Counted from the first letter of the stretch, positions 7,609-15,872 are shown. The stretch: DNA of 20,397 nucleotides from DASSKO01 sp035690425 (GCA_035690425.1 DASSKO010000106.1:1-20397); one strand, 5' to 3'. Numbers and translations are program-made. The notes: generated by a model from the sequence alone, not told the origin.

Positions 7609-8028
7609 TTAGCTTGCGGGAGTGGTGCGCACCGACGTGACGGCGTCGAGCGGGATCTCGGTGCCGCCGACGTCGAGCACGGGGCCGCTGCTGTTGAAGC
7701 GCACCGCGTCGACGGTGCCGGTGGCCGGCTGATCGCCGCCGTTTTCGTAGCTCACGGTGCGGCCGATCATGCTGCTCGCACCGAAGGCCAGCTGTGCCGC
7801 GAGGGACTGGGCAGTTTGGTCCGCGACGGCTTCCATCTTCTCCAGCGCGGTGAACTGCGCCGACTGGGCGAGGAACTGGCTGGAGTCCGTCGGGTTCATC
7901 GGGTCCTGGTGGCGAAGCTGCGCGACCAGCAGTTGGAGGAAGGTGTCCTTGTCAAGGTCCTTGTTGCTGGTGGCCGGCGTGGCCGCGCCCAGCATCCCGC
8001 CGCTGGTCTCGTTCACGGGTGTCGTCAT
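7609..8028 (-). CDS. flgD: Hook capping protein FlgD (short form)
   Basis: FlgD caps the growing hook and guides FlgE assembly. The 139-aa product carries the conserved N-terminal block KDTFLQLLVAQLRHQDPMNP at about 26-45, then DSSQFLAQSAQFTALEKME, followed by a C-terminal beta-rich part with SMIGRTVSYENG. It lacks the large C-terminal domains of enteric FlgD (about 231 aa), like the short Gram-positive form. ATG 8028 has a GAGGAG ribosome site; the fliK stop TGA forms the first bases of that site (TGAGGAG). It ends in TAA, followed by an 8-base C run on the coding strand before flgE. Confidence 0.94.
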   Translation of the reverse strand: MTTPVNETSGGMLGAATPATSNKDLDKDTFLQLLVAQLRHQDPMNPTDSSQFLAQSAQFTALEKMEAVADQTAQSLAAQLAFGASSMIGRTVSYENGGDQPATGTVDAVRFNSSGPVLDVGGTEIPLDAVTSVRTTPAS

Positions 8029-8038
8029 GGAGGTCTCC

Positions 8039-9355
8039 TCACAGTCTCACGTCAACACCCGCTGCGGGTGTGGTTGGTGTGCGCATCGGTGTAGGTGCGG
8101 CCGTGGCGTCGTTGCCACGCACACCGCCGGTGCCGGCCCGGTGCGGGCTACGGTCACGTCCGGTCTGGTGATCGGCGTGGTGCCCGGCCGGACTGCCCGG
8201 GCCGTCACCCCCGATGCCGGCTTGGGTGATGGGCTGGCTCGGTGCGGTGGGCTGGCTCGCTGAGGTGGCCGTGGGTAGGTCACGCACCACCACGTTTCCG
8301 GCGGTGGAGCCGACCAGCTCGAGCAGGCGGCGCAGCTCCGAAGAGCCGGCACGCAACGCTTCCTGGGCCTCGCGGCCGGCGGCCAGGCTGACCTCGACCG
8401 AACCGTCTCGCACGGTGAGGGTGATGCGGACCTCGCCGAGCTCCTCGGGGTGCAACCGCAGCGAGATGCGATGGGTGCCGTCTCCCCGGCTGAGCAGTCG
8501 AGCGACTTCAGGAAGCACCTGTGCTGTGGCCGACGTGCCCGTCGTCGGCTCTGCGGCGGGTGCTGCCGCCGGTGCGGTGCTGGACGCGTTCATCGGCACC
8601 ATCGCGGTGGTGTCCGGGGCACTCGTGGTCGTCGCCGCCGGGCCGGGTTCGGCGGAGCCGCCCGCGGGCACAGGGGCCGCTGCTGGCTCGCGCGCCACGG
8701 CTGCGACTCCTGCCGCTGCGGTTGCGGGCACCGCCGGTGCCGGTGAGCCGGGGGTCGGTGGGCCCGGCGCTGCCGAGCTCGGTGCCGGTGTGCCGGGGGA
8801 GAGGAGGGCGCCGGCCGCGCCCTCGACCACAGCTGTGGCTGCCTGCACACTGCCGGTGCTGACAGTGTGCTCGCCGTGGGCTGTCTTGTCCGGCGCTGTC
8901 TTGGCGGGCGCTGTCTTGCCCAGCGCAGCGGTCTTCTCCTGCGCCGCCGTGCCGTGCACCGTCGCGGCGTGCACCGTCGCGGCGTGCACCGTCGCGGCGG
9001 GCGACGAAGCACCGCCGGCCAACGCGGCAGCAGCCAGTGGCGCGCCGGGCGGCGGTGCACCCGTCAGCGCGCCGGCCAACGGACTTGCCGCCGGTGGTTC
9101 CGAACCTGCCGGACCGGCCTCCGGCGAGCCGTCCGATGGCGCCTCCTCCGACGGCGCCTCCTCCGACGGCGCCTTGGCCGACGGTGCCGTGTCCGACGGT
9201 GTGCCGCCGACGCCCTGCGCCAGCAGCGCCGCGAACGCCCGTGCCGCCGAAGCGGGCGCGGCGTCGGCCGAACAGTCCCTGTCGCCTGCACCGGCTGCCG
9301 CGCGCGGTGGTGGCCCCGACGGAGCAGCGGTCGTCAGCGTCGAGATGCTCATCAT
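8039..9355 (-). CDS. fliK: Hook-length control protein FliK with pentapeptide repeats
   Basis: FliK is secreted during hook growth, measures hook length and switches export to filament proteins. The 438-aa product is Ala/Pro/Ser/Thr-rich over residues 1-275, as expected for the extended ruler, followed by a conserved FliK C-terminal domain (about 280-365) with ISLRLHPEELGEVRITLTV, DGSVEVSLAAGREAQEAL and LRRLLELVG. The last 70 residues are disordered and polar. The ruler holds three sets of 5-residue repeats: APSxx at 51-75, ATVHA at 121-135, and KTAP-type at 146-160. Start 9355 overlaps the upstream hydrolase stop (ATGA). Confidence 0.93.
   Translation of the reverse strand: MMSISTLTTAAPSGPPPRAAAGAGDRDCSADAAPASAARAFAALLAQGVGGTPSDTAPSAKAPSEEAPSEEAPSDGSPEAGPAGSEPPAASPLAGALTGAPPPGAPLAAAALAGGASSPAATVHAATVHAATVHGTAAQEKTAALGKTAPAKTAPDKTAHGEHTVSTGSVQAATAVVEGAAGALLSPGTPAPSSAAPGPPTPGSPAPAVPATAAAGVAAVAREPAAAPVPAGGSAEPGPAATTTSAPDTTAMVPMNASSTAPAAAPAAEPTTGTSATAQVLPEVARLLSRGDGTHRISLRLHPEELGEVRITLTVRDGSVEVSLAAGREAQEALRAGSSELRRLLELVGSTAGNVVVRDLPTATSASQPTAPSQPITQAGIGGDGPGSPAGHHADHQTGRDRSPHRAGTGGVRGNDATAAPTPMRTPTTPAAGVDVRL
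8880..8924 (-). repeat. 15-bp tandem repeat in fliK (KTA type)
   Basis: Three consecutive 15-base units begin GCTGTCTTG on the plus strand and diverge at the last bases. They encode the GKTAP, AKTAP and DKTAH pentapeptides of the FliK ruler. The divergence suggests an older duplication than the array at 8953. Confidence 0.8.
8953..8997 (-). repeat. 15-bp perfect tandem repeat in fliK (ATVHA type)
   Basis: Three identical copies of CGTGCACCGTCGCGG (plus strand) encode the ATVHA pentapeptide. Perfect identity suggests recent expansion. The unit shares 12 of 15 bases with the array inside the fliT-position gene at 16951, and both encode a VHA-containing pentapeptide. Confidence 0.9.
9131..9205 (-). 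repeat. 15-bp tandem repeat in fliK (APSxx type)
   Basis: Five units of 15 bases, core CTCCGACGGCGCCTC on the plus strand with the two middle copies nearly identical, encode an APS-plus-two-acidic pentapeptide series at FliK residues 51-75. The outer units are more diverged than the inner ones, the usual gradient of a tandem array. Confidence 0.85.
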
Positions 9356-10407
9356 GCCGCCAGGCTTGTTCGGTGGCCCATGACTGCCTGCACGTAGTGC
9401 TGCGTCTCCGGGTACGGCGGGATGCCGCCGTAGCGGTGCACAGCCCCTGGTCCGGCGTTGTAGGCCGCGAGGACGAGGTCGAGGCTGTCGAACTCACGCA
9501 GCAGGTCGCGCAGTAGCCGCGCGGCTCCGTCGACCGCCTGTGCCGGGTCGAAGGAGTCGCGGACACCGAGGCCCTCAGCTGTCCCGGGCATCAGCTGCAT
9601 GAGACCGCGCGCTCCGGCGGAGCTGACTGCTCCCGGGTCGAACGCGGACTCCTGCTTGGCCACCGCTGCCAGCAACGTCGGGTCGATCCCGTACCGCCGG
9701 CCGGACCGGTTGAACAGCTCGGCGAACGGCACATCCGACACCCCAGCGCCCGACACACCGGAGCCCGACACGCGGTCGATGGCGGCGGGCGTCGCGGGGT
9801 CGGCGAGCACGCGGCGGATGGCCGACGGGGTCTCGTACAGCTCGGTGACCTGGACGTCCTTGCCCGGCCGCGGAGCCTCGATCATCTTGTTGTCGCCGAT
9901 GTAGATGCCGACGTGGTGCACCGGCCGGCCGAAGGCGAGGATGTCGCCGGGTCGGGCGTGCGCGAGGTCAGATACCGCCGTGCCCGCGGTGGCCTGCTCG
10001 TAGGACACCCGCGGCAGCTCAATGCCCAGCTTGCGGTAGACCAGCTGGACCAGCCCGGAGCAGTCGAGTCCGCGGCCTGGGTCCGTGCCGCCCCACACAT
10101 AGGGCACGCCGAGATACTTGCGGGCCTGCTCGACGACGTCGGAGCCGGTCACACCTCCGGGTCCGGTACGGCGCTCGGTGTTGTCGATGGCCGCCGTGGC
10201 GATCTGCTCGGGGGCGGCCGGACTGCTGTCGCTCAGCGTGCGGGCGAAGTCGGCCTGTGTCGCGCGGGTGGCGCTGCCGAGGGCGCGGGTGAAGTCGGCC
10301 TGTGTGACGCTGCCGGAGCCGATGGTCGCCGGCGGCCGCGGGGGAGCCAGCATCGCGAACTGCGTGTGCAGCTGCTGGATCCTGGCCGTCACCTCATGGA
10401 CGCTCAT
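9352..10407 (-). CDS. Flagellar-locus wall hydrolase: NlpC/P60 plus lytic transglycosylase
   Basis: This 351-aa protein carries two peptidoglycan-cutting domains. Residues about 88-200 form an NlpC/P60 endopeptidase: LGVPYVWGGTDPGRGLDCSG with nucleophile Cys116, and HHVGIYIGDNKMIEAP with His165; the third catalytic position appears to be Glu177 where His, Asn or Gln is common. Residues about 226-345 form an SLT-type transglycosylase: AVAKQESAFDPGA with catalytic Glu253, SSAGARGLMQLMPGTA, and LAAYNAGPGAV. No signal peptide is seen, so it probably leaves through the flagellar export apparatus, as FlgJ does. ATG 10407 overlaps the fliJ stop and the end overlaps fliK, so it belongs to the rod/hook program. 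It likely opens the wall for rod growth. Domains are certain; the role is inferred. Confidence 0.93.
   Translation of the reverse strand: MSVHEVTARIQQLHTQFAMLAPPRPPATIGSGSVTQADFTRALGSATRATQADFARTLSDSSPAAPEQIATAAIDNTERRTGPGGVTGSDVVEQARKYLGVPYVWGGTDPGRGLDCSGLVQLVYRKLGIELPRVSYEQATAGTAVSDLAHARPGDILAFGRPVHHVGIYIGDNKMIEAPRPGKDVQVTELYETPSAIRRVLADPATPAAIDRVSGSGVSGAGVSDVPFAELFNRSGRRYGIDPTLLAAVAKQESAFDPGAVSSAGARGLMQLMPGTAEGLGVRDSFDPAQAVDGAARLLRDLLREFDSLDLVLAAYNAGPGAVHRYGGIPPYPETQHYVQAVMGHRTSLAA
9734..9778 (-). repeat. 15-bp tandem repeat in the hydrolase linker
   Basis: Three 15-base units with core CCCGACAC (plus strand) encode three pentapeptides of xxVSG/D type at residues 211-225, the linker between the NlpC/P60 and transglycosylase domains. 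The copies are diverged, so this is weaker than the fliK arrays. Confidence 0.65.
10241..10307 (-). repeat. Internal direct repeat in the hydrolase N-terminus
   Basis: Two copies of a 22-base segment (10241-10262 and 10286-10307), 45 bases apart and differing at only a few positions, encode the peptides VTQADFTRAL and ATQADFARTL at residues 34-43 and 49-58. The peptide lies before the catalytic domains, in the region that would carry an export or partner-binding signal. Confidence 0.8.
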
Positions 10408-10910
10408 GCGTTGTCCCCCGTGTCTGCTCTGTTGCTGGCTGCTCCGTTGCTGGCTGGGGTGCTGACCCCGGTGTTGCCGCGTAGCCATTGCTGGGTGGCT
10501 AGGTCGTCGAGCTCGGCCGTGCGGCGGCGCTCGCGCTCCGCGTCCCGCCGCTCGGCTCTGCGCTGGAGGATCAGCTCGACGGCGCGACGGCGGCTGCGAT
10601 CCAATCGCCACCGTCGCTCGGCCGCGGTGACGTTGGCCATGCTGGCGGTCGTCAGCGTGGTCAGCCGCACGACGGCGTGTGCGAGGGCGGCCGACGCGCC
10701 GCGGTCCGCGAGGAACGCGGCGGCGCTGCCCTGCTCGAAGCCGGCAGCAGCGTCGAGCCGAGCGCGGGCCTGCTCGGTGTCAAGCTCGCGCTGCCGGGTG
10801 AGCAGCATGGCGCGCTGCAGGCCGATCCGGCTGTCCCGCTCGCGTACCGTGCGCACGCGCAGGACCGCTTCGAGGCCACGGTCACCGCCCGGCGCGTCCG
10901 GCGTACTCAT
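10404..10910 (-). CDS. fliJ: Flagellar export chaperone FliJ
   Basis: FliJ is the coiled-coil stalk of the FliHIJ export ATPase complex. The 168-aa product is rich in Arg, Glu and Ala with long heptad-like helices: GLEAVLRVRTVRERDSRIGL near the N-terminus matches the FliJ start, and RRAVELILQRRAERRDAERER near 110-130 matches the C-terminal helix. FliJ is poorly conserved, so the call depends on helix pattern plus its place after fliI. ATG 10910 overlaps the fliI stop (ATGA). The last 25 residues are low-complexity with a short ASN repeat. Confidence 0.87.
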   Translation of the reverse strand: MSTPDAPGGDRGLEAVLRVRTVRERDSRIGLQRAMLLTRQRELDTEQARARLDAAAGFEQGSAAAFLADRGASAALAHAVVRLTTLTTASMANVTAAERRWRLDRSRRRAVELILQRRAERRDAERERRRTAELDDLATQQWLRGNTGVSTPASNGAASNRADTGDNA

Positions 10911-12232
10911 GTCCTACTCACCAGGTCGTGCAGGCGCTGCCAGGCGTGGTCTGCGCCGGTGGACTCCTCGACGTCCTGGCGCAAGAAGTCCGTGATCGCG
11001 GGCATCAATGCGATGGCCCGGTCGGCGTCGGGATTGCTGCCGGCCGCGTAGGCGCCGATCTCCACCAGCTCGTGGACATCGCGGTGGGCTGCCAGCAGGC
11101 TGCGCAGCTTCGCGGCGTCGGCGCGTTGCTCGGGCGTGGTGACGGAGCCGGCGACCCGGGAGATCGACTCCAGCACGTCGATGCTGGGGTAGTGGCCGGA
11201 GGTGGCCAGCCGGCGCGACAGCACCACCTGCCCGTCGAGGATCGACCTGGTCGTGTCGGCTACGGGGTCCTGCAGGTCGTCACCTTCCACCAGCACTGTG
11301 TAGAGCCCGGTGATGGTGCCGGTGCTGCCGGGGCCCGCCCGCTCGAGCAGGCGAGACAACAGACCGAACACGCTCGGCGGGTAACCGCGGGTGGCGGGCG
11401 GCTCACCGGCCGCCAGCCCGACCTCGCGCTGCGCCATCGCGACGCGGGTCAGGCTGTCCATCATCAGCACGACGTCTTCGCCGGCGTCACGGTAGGACTC
11501 CGCGATCCGGGTGGCCACGAACGCCGCACGCAGCCGTTCGACCGGCGGTGCGTCGGAGGTGGCCACCACCACGACGGACCGGGCGAGGCCGTCAGGGCCC
11601 AGGTCGTTCTCCAGGAACTCCCGCACTTCGCGTCCACGCTCTCCGATCAGCGCGATGACCGAGACCGACGCTTCCGTTCCGCGCGCCACCATCGACAGCA
11701 AGGTGGACTTGCCGACACCGGAGCCGGCCATGATGCCCAGTCGTTGGCCCCGCCCGCAGGGGATCAGGGTGTCCAGCGCGCGAACTCCGAGCCCGACCTG
11801 GGCGTCGACCCGGGTCCGGGCGAGGGCCGCCGGAGCGGCGTTGTCCACTGTGACCAGCGTGCCGTCGTGCAGCGCCGGCCCACCGTCGATCGGGCGCCCC
11901 AAGCCGTCCAGCACCCGGCCACGCAGCGCCGGGCCGACGGTGATCCGCAGCGGCTCGCCGGTGGCGTGCACCCGGTCGCCGACGCGCAGACCGGTGGTGT
12001 GGGACAGCGGCAGGCACACCAGCCCCTGTCCGCTGCTCGCCGCGACCTCGGCGAGCAGCCGCGTGGAGCGGCCGGTCACCTCCACCAGGTCGCCGACGGC
12101 GGCCTCCACACCCTGGACCACAAGTCGCAGCCCCACCAGTTCGCTGACCCGTCCGAAGCGACGGGGACGGGCCGCCTCGAGGGCGTCGTGCAGGCACGCT
12201 GCGGTGACCAGGGCAGTGCTCGGCGTGCTCAC
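10907..12232 (-). CDS. fliI: Flagellum-specific export ATPase FliI
   Basis: FliI is the hexameric ATPase at the cytoplasmic face of the export apparatus. The 441-aa protein matches family length. It has an N-terminal beta domain (about 20-95), Walker A GSGVGKST at 170-177, the IGERGREV motif at 196-203, Walker B VVLMMDSLTR at 254-263, ATRGYPPSVF at 280-289, and the VEGDDLQDPVADTTRSILDG segment. All catalytic residues look intact. It starts at GTG 12232, overlapping the fliH stop as GTGA; an ATG at 12239 is out of frame. FliH, FliI and FliJ are adjacent, as expected for a complex. Confidence 0.98.
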   Translation of the reverse strand: MSTPSTALVTAACLHDALEAARPRRFGRVSELVGLRLVVQGVEAAVGDLVEVTGRSTRLLAEVAASSGQGLVCLPLSHTTGLRVGDRVHATGEPLRITVGPALRGRVLDGLGRPIDGGPALHDGTLVTVDNAAPAALARTRVDAQVGLGVRALDTLIPCGRGQRLGIMAGSGVGKSTLLSMVARGTEASVSVIALIGERGREVREFLENDLGPDGLARSVVVVATSDAPPVERLRAAFVATRIAESYRDAGEDVVLMMDSLTRVAMAQREVGLAAGEPPATRGYPPSVFGLLSRLLERAGPGSTGTITGLYTVLVEGDDLQDPVADTTRSILDGQVVLSRRLATSGHYPSIDVLESISRVAGSVTTPEQRADAAKLRSLLAAHRDVHELVEIGAYAAGSNPDADRAIALMPAITDFLRQDVEESTGADHAWQRLHDLVSRT

Positions 12233-12945
12233 CGCACATCTCCTCGGGTCAGCGCCTCGCGCACCCGAGCCATCGCGGTGCTGATGGCCGCGTCGACGAC
12301 CAGGGTGTCGGTCTCGGCGACCGCGTCACCGCGCGCAAGCGTGGGATCACCGACCAGCGTGACGGTGTCGGCGGGCAGCGCCGACCGGTCCAGTCCGGCG
12401 AGGTCGGTCGGGTGCAGCCGGACGGTGGCGCTGCAGCCGGCCGGCACCAGGGCCAGTGCCCGGCGCAAAGCCTCGGCACCCGGGTCGCTCGCGGCCGCGG
12501 CCTCGCGGTCGAGGATGGCCTCGGTGAGTATCAGCGCGAGCTCTACCGCACGCTCCTCGACGCGCGTGCACGCGCTGCTGAATGACTCCTCCAGACGGGC
12601 TGCGGCCCGCAGCAGCGCCGCGGTGGCGTCCGCCTGCTCCGCGCTGGCTCGCCGGAGCTCCTGCTCACGGCGCAGCCGCGCTTCCCGAGCCTCCTCCTCG
12701 GCGCGCGCCTGCGCTGCCTGTCTGCCCTCGGCCCAGCCGACGGCGTACCCCTGGGCCTTCGCAGCGAGACGCGTGCGCTGGGCGAGTGACTCCAGCGTCT
12801 GCTCCGTCACGGCGTCTCCGAGCACGTTGTGGCTGCCGAGGCGGGTCCACAGTCCCGACCGGAGCTCGCCGTGCGTGCCCGGCGCGCTGATCGCGTCGCC
12901 GCAGAGCCCACGGACGACGGTGTCCTCAGCTGACGTACTCGTCAT
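12229..12945 (-). CDS. fliH: Flagellar assembly protein FliH
   Basis: FliH binds and regulates FliI and links it to the C-ring. I start it at ATG 12945 (238 aa), preceded by AAGGGG and overlapping the end of fliG by 20 bases. The N-terminal part carries a GYAVGWAEG segment with the GxxxGxxxG pattern typical of FliH (Gly66, 70, 74), then a charged coiled coil (about 75-125), and a C-terminal domain with ELALILTEAILDRE, VRLHPTDLAGLD and RGDAVAETDTLVVDAAI, the common FliH ending. An in-frame upstream extension into fliG lacks FliH similarity. Confidence 0.92.
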   Translation of the reverse strand: MTSTSAEDTVVRGLCGDAISAPGTHGELRSGLWTRLGSHNVLGDAVTEQTLESLAQRTRLAAKAQGYAVGWAEGRQAAQARAEEEAREARLRREQELRRASAEQADATAALLRAAARLEESFSSACTRVEERAVELALILTEAILDREAAAASDPGAEALRRALALVPAGCSATVRLHPTDLAGLDRSALPADTVTLVGDPTLARGDAVAETDTLVVDAAISTAMARVREALTRGDVR

Positions 12946-13945
12946 CGGAGCCCCTTCTGACGACGATCTCGCCGGACTCCTCCAGAGCGCGGATCGAGCC
13001 GATGATCTTCTGCTGCGCCTCCTCGACCTGGCGCAGCCGCACCGCTCCGAGCAGGTCGACCTCCTCGAGCAGGTTCGTCGAGGCACGCTCGGACATGTTG
13101 GAGGTGACCTTGCTGCGTACCTCGTCGCTGACACCCTTGAGGGCCAGGGCCAGGTCCGCACCCTCGACCTGGCGCAGCAGCTGCTGCACCGATCGGTCGT
13201 CGAGGCTGACGATGTCCTCGAACATGAACATCCGGCCGCGAACCTCGTCGGCCAGCGCGGGGTCGCGGTGCTGCAGCCCTTCGACGATCAGTCGCTCGGT
13301 GGCGCGGTCGGACCGGTTGATGATGTTGACCAGCGGCTCGACCCCCCCGACGACGGACAGCTCGGCCGGCTGCAGCACCGAGGACAGCCTGCGCTCGAGG
13401 CAGGCCTCCACCTGCTGGATGATCGCGGGGGAGGTGCGGTCCATCACGGCGATCCGATGCGCGACGTCGGCCTGCCGCTCCGGTGGGAGCCCGGACAGCA
13501 CCAGCGACGCCTTGTCCGACGTCATGTGCGCGAGGACCAGGGCGATCACCTGCGGGTGCTCGTCGACGATGAAGGACAACAGCTGACGCGGGTCTGCGCG
13601 GTGGAGGAACTGGAACGGCATCTGCAGCGCGGCGGCGGACAGCCGGCCCATGATCGCTCCGGCGCGCTCGTCCCCGAGCGACTGCTCCAGGAGGGCCTGG
13701 GCGAACCCTGGGCCGCCCTGCGCGGTGTGCGCTCGCGACGCGGCCAGCGCGCTGAACTCGGTCAGGACCGCCTCGGCTTCCTCGGCGCCCACCGATTGCA
13801 GCCGGACGATCTCGGCCGAGATCGCCTCGACCTCCGCCTCTCGCAGATGGCCGAGCACGCTGCCTGCGCGGTCGCGGCCAAGCTGGACCAGCAGCACGGC
13901 GGCCTTACGCACACCGGTCGACGTCGTTGCCATGCTCATGCTCAT
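12926..13945 (-). CDS. fliG: Flagellar motor switch protein FliG
   Basis: FliG is the top C-ring protein that receives torque from MotA. The 339-aa product has the usual length. Landmarks are GVRKAAVLLVQLGRDRAGSV at the start, EHPQ at 129-132, the MFMFEDIVSLDDRSVQQLLR segment at 239-258, and the charged torque helix SDEVRSKVTSNMSERASTNL at 273-292, followed by the QVEEAQQKII motif. Start ATG 13945 overlaps the fliF stop (ATGA); ATG codons at 13939 and 13933 are close alternatives with no clear advantage. The stop lies inside fliH. Confidence 0.97.
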   Translation of the reverse strand: MSMSMATTSTGVRKAAVLLVQLGRDRAGSVLGHLREAEVEAISAEIVRLQSVGAEEAEAVLTEFSALAASRAHTAQGGPGFAQALLEQSLGDERAGAIMGRLSAAALQMPFQFLHRADPRQLLSFIVDEHPQVIALVLAHMTSDKASLVLSGLPPERQADVAHRIAVMDRTSPAIIQQVEACLERRLSSVLQPAELSVVGGVEPLVNIINRSDRATERLIVEGLQHRDPALADEVRGRMFMFEDIVSLDDRSVQQLLRQVEGADLALALKGVSDEVRSKVTSNMSERASTNLLEEVDLLGAVRLRQVEEAQQKIIGSIRALEESGEIVVRRGSDDEYVS

Positions 13946-15540
13946 CCGTGGTCCACCAACCAGCCACGCAACAGCTGCGCGACCTCCTCGGGCTGCCGCT
14001 CGACCATCGCTGCGATCTCGTCCCGCGCTGCCGCGGTGGTGTTGGGCAACGTGGACGGTGCGGGAGCGGACTCCAGTGCGAGCGCCGCCGACGGCTCGAG
14101 CGCGGGCGGCTCGGCCCGCTCGACCGCATCGCGGCGCAGCTGTTCCACCACGTAGGTCGTGGCCTGGTCCCGGGCCTTGCGGCGCTTGCGCCCGCGCAGC
14201 CAGGCGCCGAGCAGCAGCAACGCCACCAGCAGCACCAGTGCCGCGGTGCGCAGCTGCGACATCAGGTCTGCCTTCTCCTCTGCGGCCTTCGCGGCGGCCA
14301 GCTCCTCCGCTGCTGCCTCCTCCGCGGTGCGGTCGAACGGCATCACGCTGACCTCGACGGTGTCGCCGCGCCGGTCGTTGATGCCGAGCCCGGAGGCAAC
14401 CATGTCTTCGACGTCACGGGCTTCGATGGCGCCGAGTGACTGGGTGTCCAGAACGACGGCCACGTGCAGGCTGTCGACCTCGCCGGGGGCCGCCTCCCGG
14501 TCCTCCTCGGTCTTCCCGACCGCGTTGTCCGACGTGGTGGACTCCTTGCGGTACGACGTCTCGCCGTCGACCTCGGCCGCGCCGGGGTCGAGCTGCCCGT
14601 CGGGGCCGACGACGCCACCCGCTCCGTCACCGCCGGGGGCGGTGTACTCCTCGGTGGTCGTGGTGGCGGCCAGCGGCAGGCTCTCCGGGTCGGAGAAGTA
14701 CCGCGTGGTGTGGGTGACGGTGCGGTCGAAGTTGAGGTCCGCGGTGACCTGAACGGCGGTGTTGCCCGCGCCCAAGACCCGGTCCAGCATGCTCTGCACG
14801 CTCGTCGACATGCGCTGCTCGAAGTCCTGCACCTGCTGTGACCGAGCATCTCCGACCGCGGCCAGGGAGCCGTCGGGCGCGGAGAGCACGGTGCCGCTGG
14901 CGTCGGCCACCGTCACCTGGTCCGGCTCCAGGCCTTCGACGCTCGACGCAACCAGGTGGACGACCGCCTGCACCTGGTCCGGGTCCAGCGTGGCGCCGGG
15001 AGTGGTCTCGACCAGCACCGACGCCGTCGTCGGCTTCTGCTCGTCGGCGAAGATCTCCTCCTGCGGGATCGCCAGGTGCACGACCGACGTGGCGACGCCG
15101 TCGAGCGCCTCGATGGTGTTGGCCAGCTCGCCTTCCATCGCGCGCTTGTAGTCGGTCTGCTCCTGGAACTGCGACGTCGACAGGTCCTGGTCGTCCAGCA
15201 GTGCGTAACCCGTGGTGTCGCCGGCCGGGAGCCCCTCGCCGCTGAGCCCGATGCGGGTGTCATAGACCTGGTCGCGTGGCACGAGGATGGTCGAGCCGCC
15301 GTCAGTGAGCTCATACGGTGTGCCGTCGGTCTCGAGCTGGTCGACGATCGCCGACGCGTCGGCAGGCGCGAGCTCGTTGAACAGCGGTGAGTACGTCGGT
15401 GCGGCGGCCCAGCGGAACAGCAGCACGCCGCCGACCAGCAGCGCGGCGGACCCGATGATCGCCGTCATCTTCTGTCCGGTGGTGAGCGAGCCGAAGGTGC
15501 GCTGGAGACGGCCGAACACGCCGGAGACTCGCTGGCGCAT
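13942..15540 (-). CDS. fliF: Flagellar MS-ring protein FliF
   Basis: FliF builds the membrane MS ring, the base of the flagellum. The 532-aa product has two membrane helices at about 25-44 and 430-450. The external ring-building motifs are present: YSPLFNELAPADASAIVDQL, the GIGLSGEGLP-like part, and the MEGELANTIEALDGVATSVVHLAIP segment. A variable acidic loop is at about 280-340. The C-terminal cytoplasmic tail ends with RDEIAAMVERQPEEVAQLLR at about 505-524, the FliG-binding helix. ATG 15540 overlaps the fliE stop by 1 base (TGATG). Confidence 0.97.
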   Translation of the reverse strand: MRQRVSGVFGRLQRTFGSLTTGQKMTAIIGSAALLVGGVLLFRWAAAPTYSPLFNELAPADASAIVDQLETDGTPYELTDGGSTILVPRDQVYDTRIGLSGEGLPAGDTTGYALLDDQDLSTSQFQEQTDYKRAMEGELANTIEALDGVATSVVHLAIPQEEIFADEQKPTTASVLVETTPGATLDPDQVQAVVHLVASSVEGLEPDQVTVADASGTVLSAPDGSLAAVGDARSQQVQDFEQRMSTSVQSMLDRVLGAGNTAVQVTADLNFDRTVTHTTRYFSDPESLPLAATTTTEEYTAPGGDGAGGVVGPDGQLDPGAAEVDGETSYRKESTTSDNAVGKTEEDREAAPGEVDSLHVAVVLDTQSLGAIEARDVEDMVASGLGINDRRGDTVEVSVMPFDRTAEEAAAEELAAAKAAEEKADLMSQLRTAALVLLVALLLLGAWLRGRKRRKARDQATTYVVEQLRRDAVERAEPPALEPSAALALESAPAPSTLPNTTAAARDEIAAMVERQPEEVAQLLRGWLVDHG

Positions 15541-15872
15541 CAGATCGACAACCGCATGATCTCGGTGAACGCCTCGAGGGCCTTGTTGCGCACCGCGGTG
15601 GTCAGCTGGGTGCCCACCGAGGCCTCGGTGGCCGCGATGGTGTAGTCGTGCATCTGGTCGAGGTCACCGGTCGCCGCCTGCACCGCCAGCTGGTCGGCGC
15701 GGTCGTGCAGTCCCTGCAGCCGCTCCAGCCCGCCGGAGAGCATCGTGGCGAAGTCGGAGCCGAGGGACTCGGTGGGCGCCGCTGCCCCGGTGGCCGGCGC
15801 AGCGGCGACAGGTCCGACCGTGGGCGGGACGTAGGGGGTGAAGCCACCGGGCTCGATGGCGGGGATGCTCAT
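15540..15872 (-). CDS. fliE: Flagellar hook-basal body protein FliE
   Basis: FliE joins the MS ring to the proximal rod and is exported first. The 110-aa product matches family length. The disordered Pro/Ala-rich N-terminus (1-35) is followed by the FliE core: SDFATMLSGGLERLQGLHDR, LDQMHDYTIAATEASVGTQL and VRNKALEAFTEIMRLSI. The C-terminal EIMRxxI ending is diagnostic. ATG 15872 overlaps the flgC stop by 4 bases, and flgB-flgC-fliE-fliF is the common order. Confidence 0.96.
   Translation of the reverse strand: MSIPAIEPGGFTPYVPPTVGPVAAAPATGAAAPTESLGSDFATMLSGGLERLQGLHDRADQLAVQAATGDLDQMHDYTIAATEASVGTQLTTAVRNKALEAFTEIMRLSI

Noticed and set aside
6619..8094. A 491-codon open frame on the plus strand opposite flgE and flgD
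   Set aside because: Shadow of certain hook genes; composition is artefact-like and there is no ribosome site or motif.
8214..9383. A 389-codon plus-strand frame opposite fliK
   Set aside because: It mirrors the Ala/Pro/Ser-rich bias of fliK; no recognisable domain.
10928..14155. A 1075-codon open frame on the plus strand opposite fliF, fliG, fliH and fliI
   Set aside because: Antisense shadow of high-GC genes: low-complexity, rich in Arg, Gly, Gln and His, no domain motifs, and the opposite strand holds four certain genes.
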